This document shows positions 50,518-58,559 of a DNA stretch of 64,000 nt, piece by piece. The notes under the pieces are model-generated. The model had not been told where the DNA came from and searched no databases. It saw only the letters and a list, made by a program, of their open reading frames with translations. The position numbers were made by a program, and so were the translations under genes. Origin of the DNA: Promicromonospora umidemergens (GTDB taxonomy: Bacteria > Actinomycetota > Actinomycetes > Actinomycetales > Cellulomonadaceae); assembly GCF_024171995.1 (NCBI RefSeq), contig NZ_JAMTCT010000008.1, forward strand, positions 143,216-207,215. Direction: 5' to 3'. Position 1 is the first letter of the stretch. Every line of letters starts with the position of its first letter.

Positions 50518-50553
50518 GTCGTGCTCCGGGGCACCGGCGCCCCGGAGCACGAC
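50518..50553. terminator. Bidirectional terminator, 15-bp perfect stem
   Basis: Arms 50518-50532 and 50539-50553 are complementary over 15 bases around a 6-base loop (ACCGGC). It lies between the convergent membrane-protein gene (ends 50502) and GH5 gene (ends 50581). Confidence 0.7.
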
Positions 50554-50580
50554 GTCAGGTCGTCACTCAGCGGGGGACGG

Positions 50581-52107
50581 TCACAGGGTCCAGCGCTGGT
50601 TGGCGCCGCCGTTGCACGGGTACTGCTTCAGCCGGGTGCTGTTCGCCGTCGACGAGGCAGGCACGTCGAGGCACTTGCCCGAGTGCCGCGCCACGATCTC
50701 GACGTAGCCGCCGCTCACGCCGCGCAGCTGCCACTGCTGGTTGGTGCCGCTGCCGCAGGTGTACTGGATGACCGCCGCGCCGTCGGTCGTCGCGGCGTTG
50801 TTGACGTCGAGGCACTTGCCCGAGTGCTGGGCGACGAGCTGGTGGTACCCGTTGCCGAGGTCCTGCAGGGCCCACTGCTGGTTGGTCGCGCCGGAGCAGG
50901 TGTACTGGACGATCTCGGCGGCGTCGGCGGTCGACGCGCTCACCACGTCCACGCACTTGGCGGAGCCCTGGTTGACGATGTCGGTGACGGTGGCACCGCC
51001 GCCGTTGCCTGCGTCGGGGTCGACGTCGTCGCCCCAGGCCCAGCGGAGCCGGTTCGCGCCGGACTCGTTGCGGATCGTGAGCGAGAGATCGGTGCCGCTG
51101 CCGCCCTTGATGTACATCGAGTAGCCGTCGTAGCCGATGTTGCCCGGCTTGCCGCCGATCGCCGGCCAGTACGTGCCGCCCATCCGGTTCTCGCGCATGA
51201 CGTCGGTGACCGCGCGGATGTGGCGGACGAAGTTCGCGGAGCTGTCGGGATCGCCATAGTCGAGGCCGCTGTTCATGGCGCCGCCGAACTCCGTCATCAC
51301 CGCGCGCGAGGCGCAGCTGCCCAGGCGGGCGATGACGTGGTCGCGCCAGCCCTCGTAGGTGTTCTCCCCGTAGAAGAAGGCGTAGTGGTGGTACGACAGC
51401 AGCGTCCCGTCGAACCGGCTGTCGTTGCAGACGTCCCGCAGGTCGGCGCTGTAGCCGACGCCGCCGACCAGGACGCGGGCGGGCGGGGCCGAGTAGTGGC
51501 GGTCGAGCCAGTCGGCGGCGAGGTCGCGCCACTGGGTGGAGCTGTAGCCGTGCGGTTCGTTCATCGGCTCGAAGTACACGAGGTCGTTCGACCCGTACTG
51601 GGACGTCACGGTGGACCACATCGTGTTCCACGCGGCGTGGTCGGTGATGCGGCCGCCGGACGCCGCGCCGTCCTCCCAGTAGGCCAGGACCACCTTGAAC
51701 CCCCGGGCGGTCGCGGCGTCGATCGTGGCGCGGTAGCTGTTCCACCAGGCGGTGCCGACCGTGTGCGTGTTGACCGGCAGGCGCACGGTGTTGACGCCGA
51801 GCGTCGCCTCCATGTCGTCGTACACGGCGTCGGCCTTCGCCTGCACTTCTGTGTAGCTGTCGGAGCTGCTGAGGCCGTCGAGGACGAGCGGTCCGGTGCT
51901 GAAGTTGTCGCCGAGCACCGCCCAGTTCATGCCGCGGAACTGGCTGGTGGCGGCGGTGGCAGGGGCGGCGGTGGTCAGTGCGGTGATCGGCAGGAGGACC
52001 AGGGCGGCCAGCAGGCCGACCACGATTCGGTGGACGGGCCGCCGGGCGGCGGTCTGCCGGGCGGCGGACCGCCCGGCAGGCGGAGCAGTGCGGTGCGGTG
52101 CGTTCAT
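50581..52107 (-). CDS. Secreted GH5 cellulase/mannanase-like enzyme with C-terminal ricin-type lectin domain
   Basis: 508 residues from ATG 52107. A long n-region and hydrophobic core (VVGLLAALVLLPITALTTAAPATA, cleavage near 53) make a signal peptide. GH5 domain about 55-360: proton donor E184 (VYFEPMNEPHG), nucleophile E273 (AVMTEFGGAM), and RLPVN near 110. A short Gly/Asp linker leads to a ricin B-like (CBM13) domain of three repeats, about 375-508, each with the QxW motif (NQQWALQ, NQQWQLR, NQRWTL). Acts outside the cell on beta-glucan, cellulose or mannan; the exact GH5 subfamily cannot be fixed by eye. A LacI-type palindrome lies upstream at 52174-52191. Confidence 0.92.
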   Translation of the reverse strand: MNAPHRTAPPAGRSAARQTAARRPVHRIVVGLLAALVLLPITALTTAAPATAATSQFRGMNWAVLGDNFSTGPLVLDGLSSSDSYTEVQAKADAVYDDMEATLGVNTVRLPVNTHTVGTAWWNSYRATIDAATARGFKVVLAYWEDGAASGGRITDHAAWNTMWSTVTSQYGSNDLVYFEPMNEPHGYSSTQWRDLAADWLDRHYSAPPARVLVGGVGYSADLRDVCNDSRFDGTLLSYHHYAFFYGENTYEGWRDHVIARLGSCASRAVMTEFGGAMNSGLDYGDPDSSANFVRHIRAVTDVMRENRMGGTYWPAIGGKPGNIGYDGYSMYIKGGSGTDLSLTIRNESGANRLRWAWGDDVDPDAGNGGGATVTDIVNQGSAKCVDVVSASTADAAEIVQYTCSGATNQQWALQDLGNGYHQLVAQHSGKCLDVNNAATTDGAAVIQYTCGSGTNQQWQLRGVSGGYVEIVARHSGKCLDVPASSTANSTRLKQYPCNGGANQRWTL

Positions 52108-52173
52108 GGCGGCTACCTATCTCGTGCGTCGTTGCACGTAGCAGGGCGGTGAACTGAGCGATGCGGACATCGC

Positions 52174-52191
52174 GATATTAACGTTAACATC
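52174..52191. promoter_or_regulatory. LacI-type operator upstream of GH5
   Basis: GATATTAACGTTAACATC, palindromic at 16 of 18 positions around the central CG (TTAACGTTAA core), 67-84 bases upstream of the GH5 start. The TTAACGTTAA centre is the usual form of LacI-family sites in actinobacterial polysaccharide-utilisation genes. It is also AT-rich relative to the neighbourhood. The plus-strand 918-residue protein starts 127 bases away. Confidence 0.6.
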
Positions 52192-52318
52192 GGCGCAATT
52201 CCGGCGAAAGGCCCTGGCTGGGTCGGAACGCACGGCCGTGCGGGATTCACGCAGGATCTGACCGGGCCGCGCGTGGCGGCGCGCGTGTCGCCCCTGCCTG
52301 GCTCTACTTTTGGGCGCT

Positions 52319-55075
52319 ATGGACAGCGCCCAGCCCAGCATTCTCGAGCTGCGGATCCACGGCATCGCGAACACCCCACCGCACGGCACGCTCGACCTGG
52401 CGCGCGGCGAGGTGGTCCGGTCCGACGGCGACGGCCTGGGCAGCTTCTGGACCCCGAGTCCGCACGTCGAGGCGCGGGACAAGGCGCTGCCGCCGGGACA
52501 CGTCCACGCGATCCGGCCCGACGTACGCCGCGAGGCGTACTCATGGGGCGCGATGGCCCGGGTCGGCGGCCTCCCGTTCGGCGGGCTGCTGGGCGTCGTC
52601 GGGCGGCTCGCGGTGCGCCTCCTGTGGGCGGCGATGGTCCCGTTCGGCCTGGCGAACGCCGCGTACTGGGCCCGCCGCATCCCGGCGCCGGAGCCGGCCG
52701 CCCACCGTCCGCCGTCGGGCAGCCTGCGGCCAGAGGCGACCGCCGCCCTGACGCGGGTGTTCGCGCTGGGCCTCACCCTCCTGCTCGTGTCGGCGGTGGC
52801 GACGGTCTCGCTGTCCGTGATCGGCACGCGCTGCATAGGCCTGGCCACGGCGGGCCCCGACTCCGTGGTCCCCGTCTGCGCGCGCATCCCCGAGATGCTG
52901 TACGGCCTCGCGCGGCTGGACGTCGGCGACCGGCTCGCGCTCCTGTCCCTCGCCCCGGTGTTGCTGGTCGCGATCCTGGTGGCGGTGGCGCACAGCGGAC
53001 AGGTCCGGTTCGAGTCCAAGTTCTCCGTGATGCGCGCCGGGCGCACGGTGGCGCCGTCGGGCCCGCCGCTGCACCGGGCAGGCTTCTGGTCGCAGCGGTC
53101 CGGCTCGGGCCTGCTGTGGGCGCACCTGGGCGCCGCTCTCGGCCTGACGGGCCAGTTCCTCACCTGGACCCGCGACGCGGACCCCGGCCTCCCGACGCCG
53201 GGTCTGCCCCTGGCCGGGCTGGTCGTGATCGTGAGCGCGTGCGCGTTCGCCGCCCTGCGCACCGACGACGACGGCGTCCAGGCCGTCACGCCCCGCTGGA
53301 AGGGCCGCGCGGGGCTCGGGGTGTTCGCGGCCGGCCTGCTCGTCTGGCTGCTGGCCTGCTACGCCTGCCTCGCCGGGCCACCGCCGCAGGACATGCCCGC
53401 GCTGATCGGCCTCGACCTCGTGCCGGCGCTGCTCGGCGTGGGCCTGTTCGGCATCGCGGCGACCGGCCTGGCCTGGCGCACCACGCGCAGCACCCGCGCC
53501 GTCGCGGCCTGGACGGCCGTGCCCGTCGTCGCCACCGTCTGCGTGGCGGTGGTGCTGGTGACCCAGCCGGACGCCCCGCTGCGGCTCCTCCTCGTCGCGG
53601 TGACGGTGCTCGCCGTCCTGAGCCCTGCCGTGGTGGTGCTGGCTGCGATGCTGCTGCGCCGTAGGGCCCACGAGGGCTGGAACGGCGCCGGACCGGGCGT
53701 GTTCCTGCTGGTGTCCGCCGCTGCGGCGGCCGTGTACTCGAGCCTGCTGGTGCTCGGGGTGCAGTGGTTCCTGCGCAACGGGGAGAGCATCGCGCCGATC
53801 TCTCTCGGAGACGGCCTGGTCGGCGTCGCCCGCAGCGTGCCCGACGCCGAGCTCGTGCGCGTCCCGCCGGTCTACACCGAGTTCGGCACGGCATCCGTGG
53901 TGATCGCGCTCGTGTTCGTCGTGCTGCTGGGCGTGGCGCTGGCCGGGCCCTACGTCATGGACGTGGCCCGCTCTCGCGGGCTGTGGATCCCCGCCGCGCC
54001 ACGCACCTTCGGGCCGCCCTACGGCCCGGCGGTGCCGGCCTGGCGTGCGGTGGCGGACGCCCCCGATCCCGACGGCGGCCCCAACCCCGTGCTGGAGCGG
54101 GTGCTGCGCGGCAGGCAGGTCGCCGCGATGTCGCACCGCGCGGAGCTCGCCGTCGGTGCCCTGGCGGCCGCCGCCTACGTCGCAGCGCTGGTCGCGCACA
54201 TCCCGCTGATCGCCCAGCACAGTGACACCGGCACCCTCCAGGTGCCGCCGTGGCTGTCCGGGCTCGCCGTGCCGGCCCTCGGCGTGCTCGCGGTGACCCT
54301 GGTGGCCAGCGCCCTGGCCGGTGGCGCGGGCGGCGGCCCGTCCCGGCCGTGGGGCCTGCTGTGGGACCTGCTGTGCTTCCTGCCGCGCAGCGCCCACCCC
54401 TTCGGCCCGCCGAGCTACGCCGAGCGGGTGGTGCCGGAGGTGCGCTCGCGGGTCGACGCCTGGCTCACCGGCGCCGACATCGCCGACGACGCCGAGCGCG
54501 AACGCGTGGCTCCCACCCGGCGCGTGGTGCTGTCGGCGCACTCGATGGGCGGTGTGCTGGCTGCTGCGGTGGTCCTGATCCGGGCAGGCAACCCCGTGCC
54601 GGACGTCGCCGACGGCCGCCTCGGCCTGCTGACCTACGGTGTGCAGCTGCGGCCGTTCTTCGGCCGGTTCTTCCCGGACCTTCTTGGCCCGACGACGACC
54701 GGCACGCCGCCCTGTACCGGTCCCGGCTGGTCGGCGGACCCGTGGGGTGGGCAGGCGAGGGGTGGTCCCGGACCCGGGGCGGCTCCGGCGGCGCCGTTGA
54801 CGCCGGAGCGCCCCGAGCCCGGCTCGGGGGTACAGGTCACGCTGATGTCACTGCTGACCTGCGGTGCGAAGCCCGCGTGGGTGAACCTGTGGCGGCGCAC
54901 CGACTTCCTGGGCTTCCCGGTGGCGGGCTACGGGGTGAACGAGGTGGATCGCGGGGCGGAGGAGATGGACCGGTCGGCCTATCTCTTCGCCGTGGCGACC
55001 CACTCCGGGTACCAGTCGTCGTGGGCTTACCACGCGGCGCTGGACGAGGTGGTCGATCGGCTGAGGCTGAGGTGA
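52319..55075 (+). CDS. Large membrane protein with lipase-like nucleophile elbow
   Basis: 918 residues from ATG 52319. I do not recognise the family. The start ILELRIHGIANTPPHGTLDL is like the first strand and oxyanion-type HGI loop of alpha/beta hydrolases. A run of hydrophobic helices fills about 85-700 (roughly twelve to fourteen segments, e.g. VFALGLTLLLVSAVATVSLSV, LLVAVTVLAVLSPAVVVLAAMLL, VVIALVFVVLLGVALAGPYV). Near 735-755 there is RVVLSAHSMGGVLAAAVVL, a G-x-S-x-G-like elbow (AHSMGG, Ser 742) as in lipases and serine esterases. A C-terminal His candidate follows in VATHSGYQSSW. So the hydrolase core appears to be split by a large membrane insertion. Function unknown; lipid or wall-ester hydrolysis at the membrane is an inference. 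Confidence 0.75.
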   Translation: MDSAQPSILELRIHGIANTPPHGTLDLARGEVVRSDGDGLGSFWTPSPHVEARDKALPPGHVHAIRPDVRREAYSWGAMARVGGLPFGGLLGVVGRLAVRLLWAAMVPFGLANAAYWARRIPAPEPAAHRPPSGSLRPEATAALTRVFALGLTLLLVSAVATVSLSVIGTRCIGLATAGPDSVVPVCARIPEMLYGLARLDVGDRLALLSLAPVLLVAILVAVAHSGQVRFESKFSVMRAGRTVAPSGPPLHRAGFWSQRSGSGLLWAHLGAALGLTGQFLTWTRDADPGLPTPGLPLAGLVVIVSACAFAALRTDDDGVQAVTPRWKGRAGLGVFAAGLLVWLLACYACLAGPPPQDMPALIGLDLVPALLGVGLFGIAATGLAWRTTRSTRAVAAWTAVPVVATVCVAVVLVTQPDAPLRLLLVAVTVLAVLSPAVVVLAAMLLRRRAHEGWNGAGPGVFLLVSAAAAAVYSSLLVLGVQWFLRNGESIAPISLGDGLVGVARSVPDAELVRVPPVYTEFGTASVVIALVFVVLLGVALAGPYVMDVARSRGLWIPAAPRTFGPPYGPAVPAWRAVADAPDPDGGPNPVLERVLRGRQVAAMSHRAELAVGALAAAAYVAALVAHIPLIAQHSDTGTLQVPPWLSGLAVPALGVLAVTLVASALAGGAGGGPSRPWGLLWDLLCFLPRSAHPFGPPSYAERVVPEVRSRVDAWLTGADIADDAERERVAPTRRVVLSAHSMGGVLAAAVVLIRAGNPVPDVADGRLGLLTYGVQLRPFFGRFFPDLLGPTTTGTPPCTGPGWSADPWGGQARGGPGPGAAPAAPLTPERPEPGSGVQVTLMSLLTCGAKPAWVNLWRRTDFLGFPVAGYGVNEVDRGAEEMDRSAYLFAVATHSGYQSSWAYHAALDEVVDRLRLR

Positions 55076-55186
55076 AGCGCAGGGTGAGGGCCGAGGAACG
55101 AGGCACTCGCCCGAAGCGGAACCGCAGACTCGGCCGACAACGGTGGAGGCTGACGCCGGCTGGGCCGTCGGGTGCCCAGCCGGCGG

Positions 55187-55906
55187 TCACGCGGTGAGGG
55201 GAGCCGGGCTGACGACGTCGCGCAGCCGGGCCAGTGCCCGCTCGAGGATCTGAGCCACGCGCTCCTTGGTCACGCCGAGGCGGCGGCCGATCTCGTCGAG
55301 GGTGCGCGTGGTGCCGTCCAGGAGCCCGAAGCGCATCTCCAGGACCCGGGCCTCCACGGCGTCGAGGTGCCGGAGGGCCTGGCGGACGCGGCGGCGCAGC
55401 ATCGTCTGCTCGGGGGTGGGGCCGCTCTGGCTCGCCGACTCGGCGTGCTCGGCTGCCGCGACCGCGCGGACGATGGAGCGGCGTACCCAGCGGGTGGCAT
55501 AGGCGGCGAACGTGCCGTGCGCGGGGTCGTACGAGTCCGCTGCGCGCACCAGGCCGACGTTGCCTTCCTGCACGAGGTCCATGAACGGCAGGCGACCGGA
55601 GTAGGCGTTGACGACGGCGGGGACGAGGCGGAGGTGGGCGAGGACAAGACGCTCCTTCGCGTATTGCCCGTCCTTGACTCGCGCTTCGAGCTGTATACGA
55701 AAGCTGGGAGAGACTGCTGTGGCATCAAGAGTGCGTGCGGCGTCCGTTCCGGCGACCGCTCGCTCGAGAAGCGACTCGAGCTGTGCGTCGTCCAGCGCCG
55801 GTGTGCGCTCGATCATCGATGCGTAGGACTGGGGCAACGCAGGGTGCGGACTGGGTTCCTTGCTGCGTCGTGCACGCGACGACCGGGGATTTCGGGTAGT
55901 TCTCAT
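55187..55906 (-). CDS. Sigma-70 family RNA polymerase sigma factor (group 3-like)
   Basis: 239 residues from ATG 55906, chosen because AGGAG lies 7 bases upstream; a GTG five codons earlier would place the binding site inside the gene. Region 2 is at about 90-150 (AHLRLVPAVVNAYSGRLPFMDLVQEGNVGLVRAADSYDPAHGTFAAYATRWVRRSI), lacking most of region 1, and region 4 at about 180-235 (LRHLDAVEARVLEMRFGLLDGTTRTLDEIGRRLGVTKERVAQI). Region 3 is short. This is the SigB/SigH-like short form. No anti-sigma gene is adjacent. Its upstream gap is shared with the divergent biosynthetic operon, so it could in principle control that operon. Confidence 0.9.
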   Translation of the reverse strand: MRTTRNPRSSRARRSKEPSPHPALPQSYASMIERTPALDDAQLESLLERAVAGTDAARTLDATAVSPSFRIQLEARVKDGQYAKERLVLAHLRLVPAVVNAYSGRLPFMDLVQEGNVGLVRAADSYDPAHGTFAAYATRWVRRSIVRAVAAAEHAESASQSGPTPEQTMLRRRVRQALRHLDAVEARVLEMRFGLLDGTTRTLDEIGRRLGVTKERVAQILERALARLRDVVSPAPLTA

Positions 55907-56277
55907 CGCAACTCTCCTCACGAGCGGGACGAACTTTCCTTGCCCGGAGCATATGGAGTCTTGGGGCTCGGGGGAAGCGGAGGGGATTTCGCTGTGAGAG
56001 ATAACGGCACGATAACGGCGTGCTGCTGCGGTTCGGTCTGCCGCAAGAGGCCGAGACAGGGTGTGTCGGGGGCCGTCGAGGATGGGGCGCAGGCCTGCTC
56101 ATGTCAACCATGTTCGATCATCTACGAATGTCGAATAATGGCTTGACCTGTGCGAACGTCTCAGGCAGCCTGGGGACCGCTCGATGCGAGAAGGCACTGC
56201 TCATGGCGTCTCGATGGCCGCCGTGTTCCGTTGATGGCTTCGTGACGTGAGTCGCGGCCACCCGATGGAGGTCTTTG
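55907..56277. other. 371-base gap between the sigma factor and the biosynthetic operon
   Basis: No gene that I can support lies here; the small open frames lack binding sites and family resemblance. On the minus strand TATGCT (about 55950) is a possible -10 for the sigma gene. On the plus strand TTGACC at 56143-56148 could be a -35 but no good -10 follows at the right spacing. The base composition drops towards the right side, marking the transition to the less GC-rich operon. Confidence 0.6.
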
Positions 56278-57201
56278 ATGCAAGGCACCAGCGTGCCCTC
56301 AGATGTGCGCGCACAACAGGTCACCGGGACCTATTCGATCCATCCGGTAGCAACCGTGAGAGTTGGGTCGGCGTCCGCCACCCGGGAGAGCGTCCAGCTT
56401 GCGGACCTACCTCTGTCAGTGGCGGAGTGGGAGGCTGGCCCGACTCGTATCGCGGTGGAGGCCGATCCCTGTGATCACGCCGCGATAGACACACTGATCC
56501 GTCATGGATTCGTTCTCGATCCGGTAGCTCGGGCTTTGCGGCCTGAGCCTCCATCTCCCTTGGTCTTCTCCCGGGATGATGCGGTTCCCACAGCGGCGTC
56601 GTGGTGGCTGCCCGACATCCCGTCCGGTGGCATTCGGGCTGATGGGCTCGTGCTGACCCACCCCCGACCGGACGACCTGGATGACCTGCTGGCCAGTGAG
56701 CTGGACCCGGGCGTTCGGGAGTATTCGATCTTCGAACCGATGAGTCGCGAGGAGCTGGCGCTGGCTCTTGACGCTGCGTACTACCACTGGCGGGTGGGTA
56801 CCTCGTCGATGCTCATCGCGCGGACGTCGCCGTCGGGTCCCGTCTTGGCGAAGGTTTCGGTTCGCCGGGTCGTACCTCCGGGCGTGCTCGACGTCGGCTA
56901 CGTGACGGTCCGGGCCCATCGCGGTTGCGGAATTTCGTCCCGCGCGGTCCGGGGATTTACTCGCTGGGCTTTTGAGCGGGCTGGGATCCAGCGGATCGAA
57001 ATGGGTATCAAGTCGATGAACAGACCATCGGTGGCCGTGGCTGAGCGTGCCGGCTACCACGGTGAGTCCGTTCGGAAGAGCAGGCTCAGCAACCGAGACG
57101 GCAGCTACTCGGATGAACTCAGCTACGTCGCGATCAGCCAGAGTTGGGGAGAGGGAGAAAGTGGCGCTTGCACCAACGTCCCACAACCGAATCAACGTTA
57201 G
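56278..57201 (+). CDS. GNAT-family N-acetyltransferase (RimJ/RimL-like)
   Basis: 307 residues from ATG 56278 with GGAGG 6 bases upstream. The C-terminal half (about 123-290) is a RimJ/RimL-type GNAT domain; the acetyl-CoA pyrophosphate loop is R-G-C-G-I-S at 215-220 (R/Q-x-x-G-x-G/A pattern), followed by AFERAGIQRIEMGIKSMNRPSVAVAERAGY, the typical last helix and strand. The N-terminal half resembles the tail of another GNAT (ADPCDHAAIDTLIRHGFVLDP at 62-82), perhaps a decayed duplicate. First gene of the operon; its end overlaps the next gene by 41 bases. Acyl acceptor unknown; it could acylate an amine of the product or act in resistance. Confidence 0.85.
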   Translation: MQGTSVPSDVRAQQVTGTYSIHPVATVRVGSASATRESVQLADLPLSVAEWEAGPTRIAVEADPCDHAAIDTLIRHGFVLDPVARALRPEPPSPLVFSRDDAVPTAASWWLPDIPSGGIRADGLVLTHPRPDDLDDLLASELDPGVREYSIFEPMSREELALALDAAYYHWRVGTSSMLIARTSPSGPVLAKVSVRRVVPPGVLDVGYVTVRAHRGCGISSRAVRGFTRWAFERAGIQRIEMGIKSMNRPSVAVAERAGYHGESVRKSRLSNRDGSYSDELSYVAISQSWGEGESGACTNVPQPNQR

Positions 57202-58531
57202 TGAGCTCGCGGCAGCAGAGCCTGCCGAGATTTTGCGCCCTTCGTCCGTCGACGACGTGAAGATGATCGTTCGCAGCCATGGTGAGGTGCGTGGCGGGGG
57301 CACTCTGCGGGTAGTGAGCAGCGGCTTCAACTGGGGGCTCGGATCCGCCTCCGGTCCGGTTCCCGACCAGACGCTTCTGAATCTGTCGGGGTTGAGCGAG
57401 ATCCGGACAGTGGACGTCGAGCGCGGCTTCGCGGTCGTGGAAGCCGGTGTCACGCAGCAGCAGCTGTGTGCGGCGCTGGCGGGATCGGGGCGGTTCCTCA
57501 ACTGCACCGCGTCGTCGCCGTACACCTCGGTCGTGGGCAACATGATGGACCGCGGCGTCGGGCTGCGCAGCCAGCGGACCGAGGACCTGTTCGGACTGGA
57601 AGTGGTGACCGCCGCGGGCGAGGTCGGGTCTGTCGGCTGGTGGCCGCCCGCCTCAGGTCTGGCGCCGAACCGGTACGGGCTAGGTCCGTCGTCGGTTCAG
57701 CTCTTTCCTCAGTCCACCCTCGGGATCGCGACTGCCGGCGTGGTGCGGCTGCTGCCGACGCCGGAGGTGACGACCGTACTGACGTTCACGGTCCCCGAGT
57801 CGGGCTACGACGAGCTGATCGAGACCCTCCGGGGCGTGGTCCGAGATCGGCTGACGGACGCTGTCGTCAAGGTCTATGACTCCGATTCCTCGGATCTGTA
57901 CGGAGGGCTCCCGACGATCACCGGCCACGTGTGCGTGGACGGAAGCGCCGCGGTCGTGGCAGCCAAGCGGTCCGAGGTGACCAATCGCCTTGCGGCGATC
58001 GGCGCCGGGATCCTTTCGGATGCGCAGCTCGCCGAGGACCCGCTGGCCGTCGCGGTCGCGGATCTGTACCGGGGGGACGTGTCGCGGAGCGAGTCGATCG
58101 TGCAGGCATCGCTGGGAGCACCCACCCATGAGGCTGACGAGCTCGGGCGCGGCTGGATCTTCGTGTTGCCGTTCGTGCCGTTCACGGTCCGGGATCTGCG
58201 GCGGGCCCGCGCCGTGGTGCAGAGCATCCCCGCTGAGCACGGCGTCCAGGTGGGTACGACGGTCAACGTGCTCGGGTACGACGTGGTCGACCTGGTGATC
58301 GCGATCCGCTTCGACCGTACGTCCGCCGATGCGACGGGTTCGGCTCACCAAGCCCTTGAGCTGTTGTACCGCGATCTCACGACGGCGGGCTATCCGCCGT
58401 ACCGGCTGGACACGTCCCACCGCCGCTCGGATGTCCTGCCAGACCCGGACCTCAACGCCGTCATCGCCGCCCACCTCAAGGAAGTCCTTGACCCGGCAGG
58501 GCTGCTCGGCCCGTCCCGCTACTTGGCCTGA
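57161..58531 (+). CDS. VAO/PCMH flavoprotein, 4-cresol dehydrogenase/vanillyl-alcohol oxidase-like
   Basis: 456 residues from GTG 57161, preceded by GGGAGAGGGAG inside the end of the GNAT gene. FAD-binding PCMH domain about 40-220: VVSSGFNWGLGSA in the pyrophosphate region, then PYTSVVGNMMDRGVGLRSQRTEDLFGLEVVTAAGEV and NRYGLGPSSVQLFPQSTLGIATAGVVRLLPTPE, which closely follow the 4-cresol dehydrogenase family patterns (G-N-x-x-D-R-G-V-G and Q-S-N-x-G-I-x-T). C-terminal cap domain about 230-456. Members oxidise para-alkylphenols through a quinone-methide; the substrate here is unknown. Residue identity at the covalent-flavin site cannot be settled by eye. The best guess is oxidation of an aromatic intermediate. 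Confidence 0.82.
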   Translation: MALAPTSHNRINVSELAAAEPAEILRPSSVDDVKMIVRSHGEVRGGGTLRVVSSGFNWGLGSASGPVPDQTLLNLSGLSEIRTVDVERGFAVVEAGVTQQQLCAALAGSGRFLNCTASSPYTSVVGNMMDRGVGLRSQRTEDLFGLEVVTAAGEVGSVGWWPPASGLAPNRYGLGPSSVQLFPQSTLGIATAGVVRLLPTPEVTTVLTFTVPESGYDELIETLRGVVRDRLTDAVVKVYDSDSSDLYGGLPTITGHVCVDGSAAVVAAKRSEVTNRLAAIGAGILSDAQLAEDPLAVAVADLYRGDVSRSESIVQASLGAPTHEADELGRGWIFVLPFVPFTVRDLRRARAVVQSIPAEHGVQVGTTVNVLGYDVVDLVIAIRFDRTSADATGSAHQALELLYRDLTTAGYPPYRLDTSHRRSDVLPDPDLNAVIAAHLKEVLDPAGLLGPSRYLA

Positions 58532-58559
58532 CTGACTACTCAACGACCAGGAGCAGAAA

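Noticed and set aside
52541..54541. 666-codon frame antisense to the 918-residue membrane protein
   Set aside because: His/Gly/Arg-rich translation with no motif; the plus-strand frame has regular hydrophobic helices.
56118..56324. Small minus-strand frame between the sigma factor and the GNAT gene
   Set aside because: Overlaps the ribosome binding site and start of the GNAT gene, no binding site of its own and no recognisable features.
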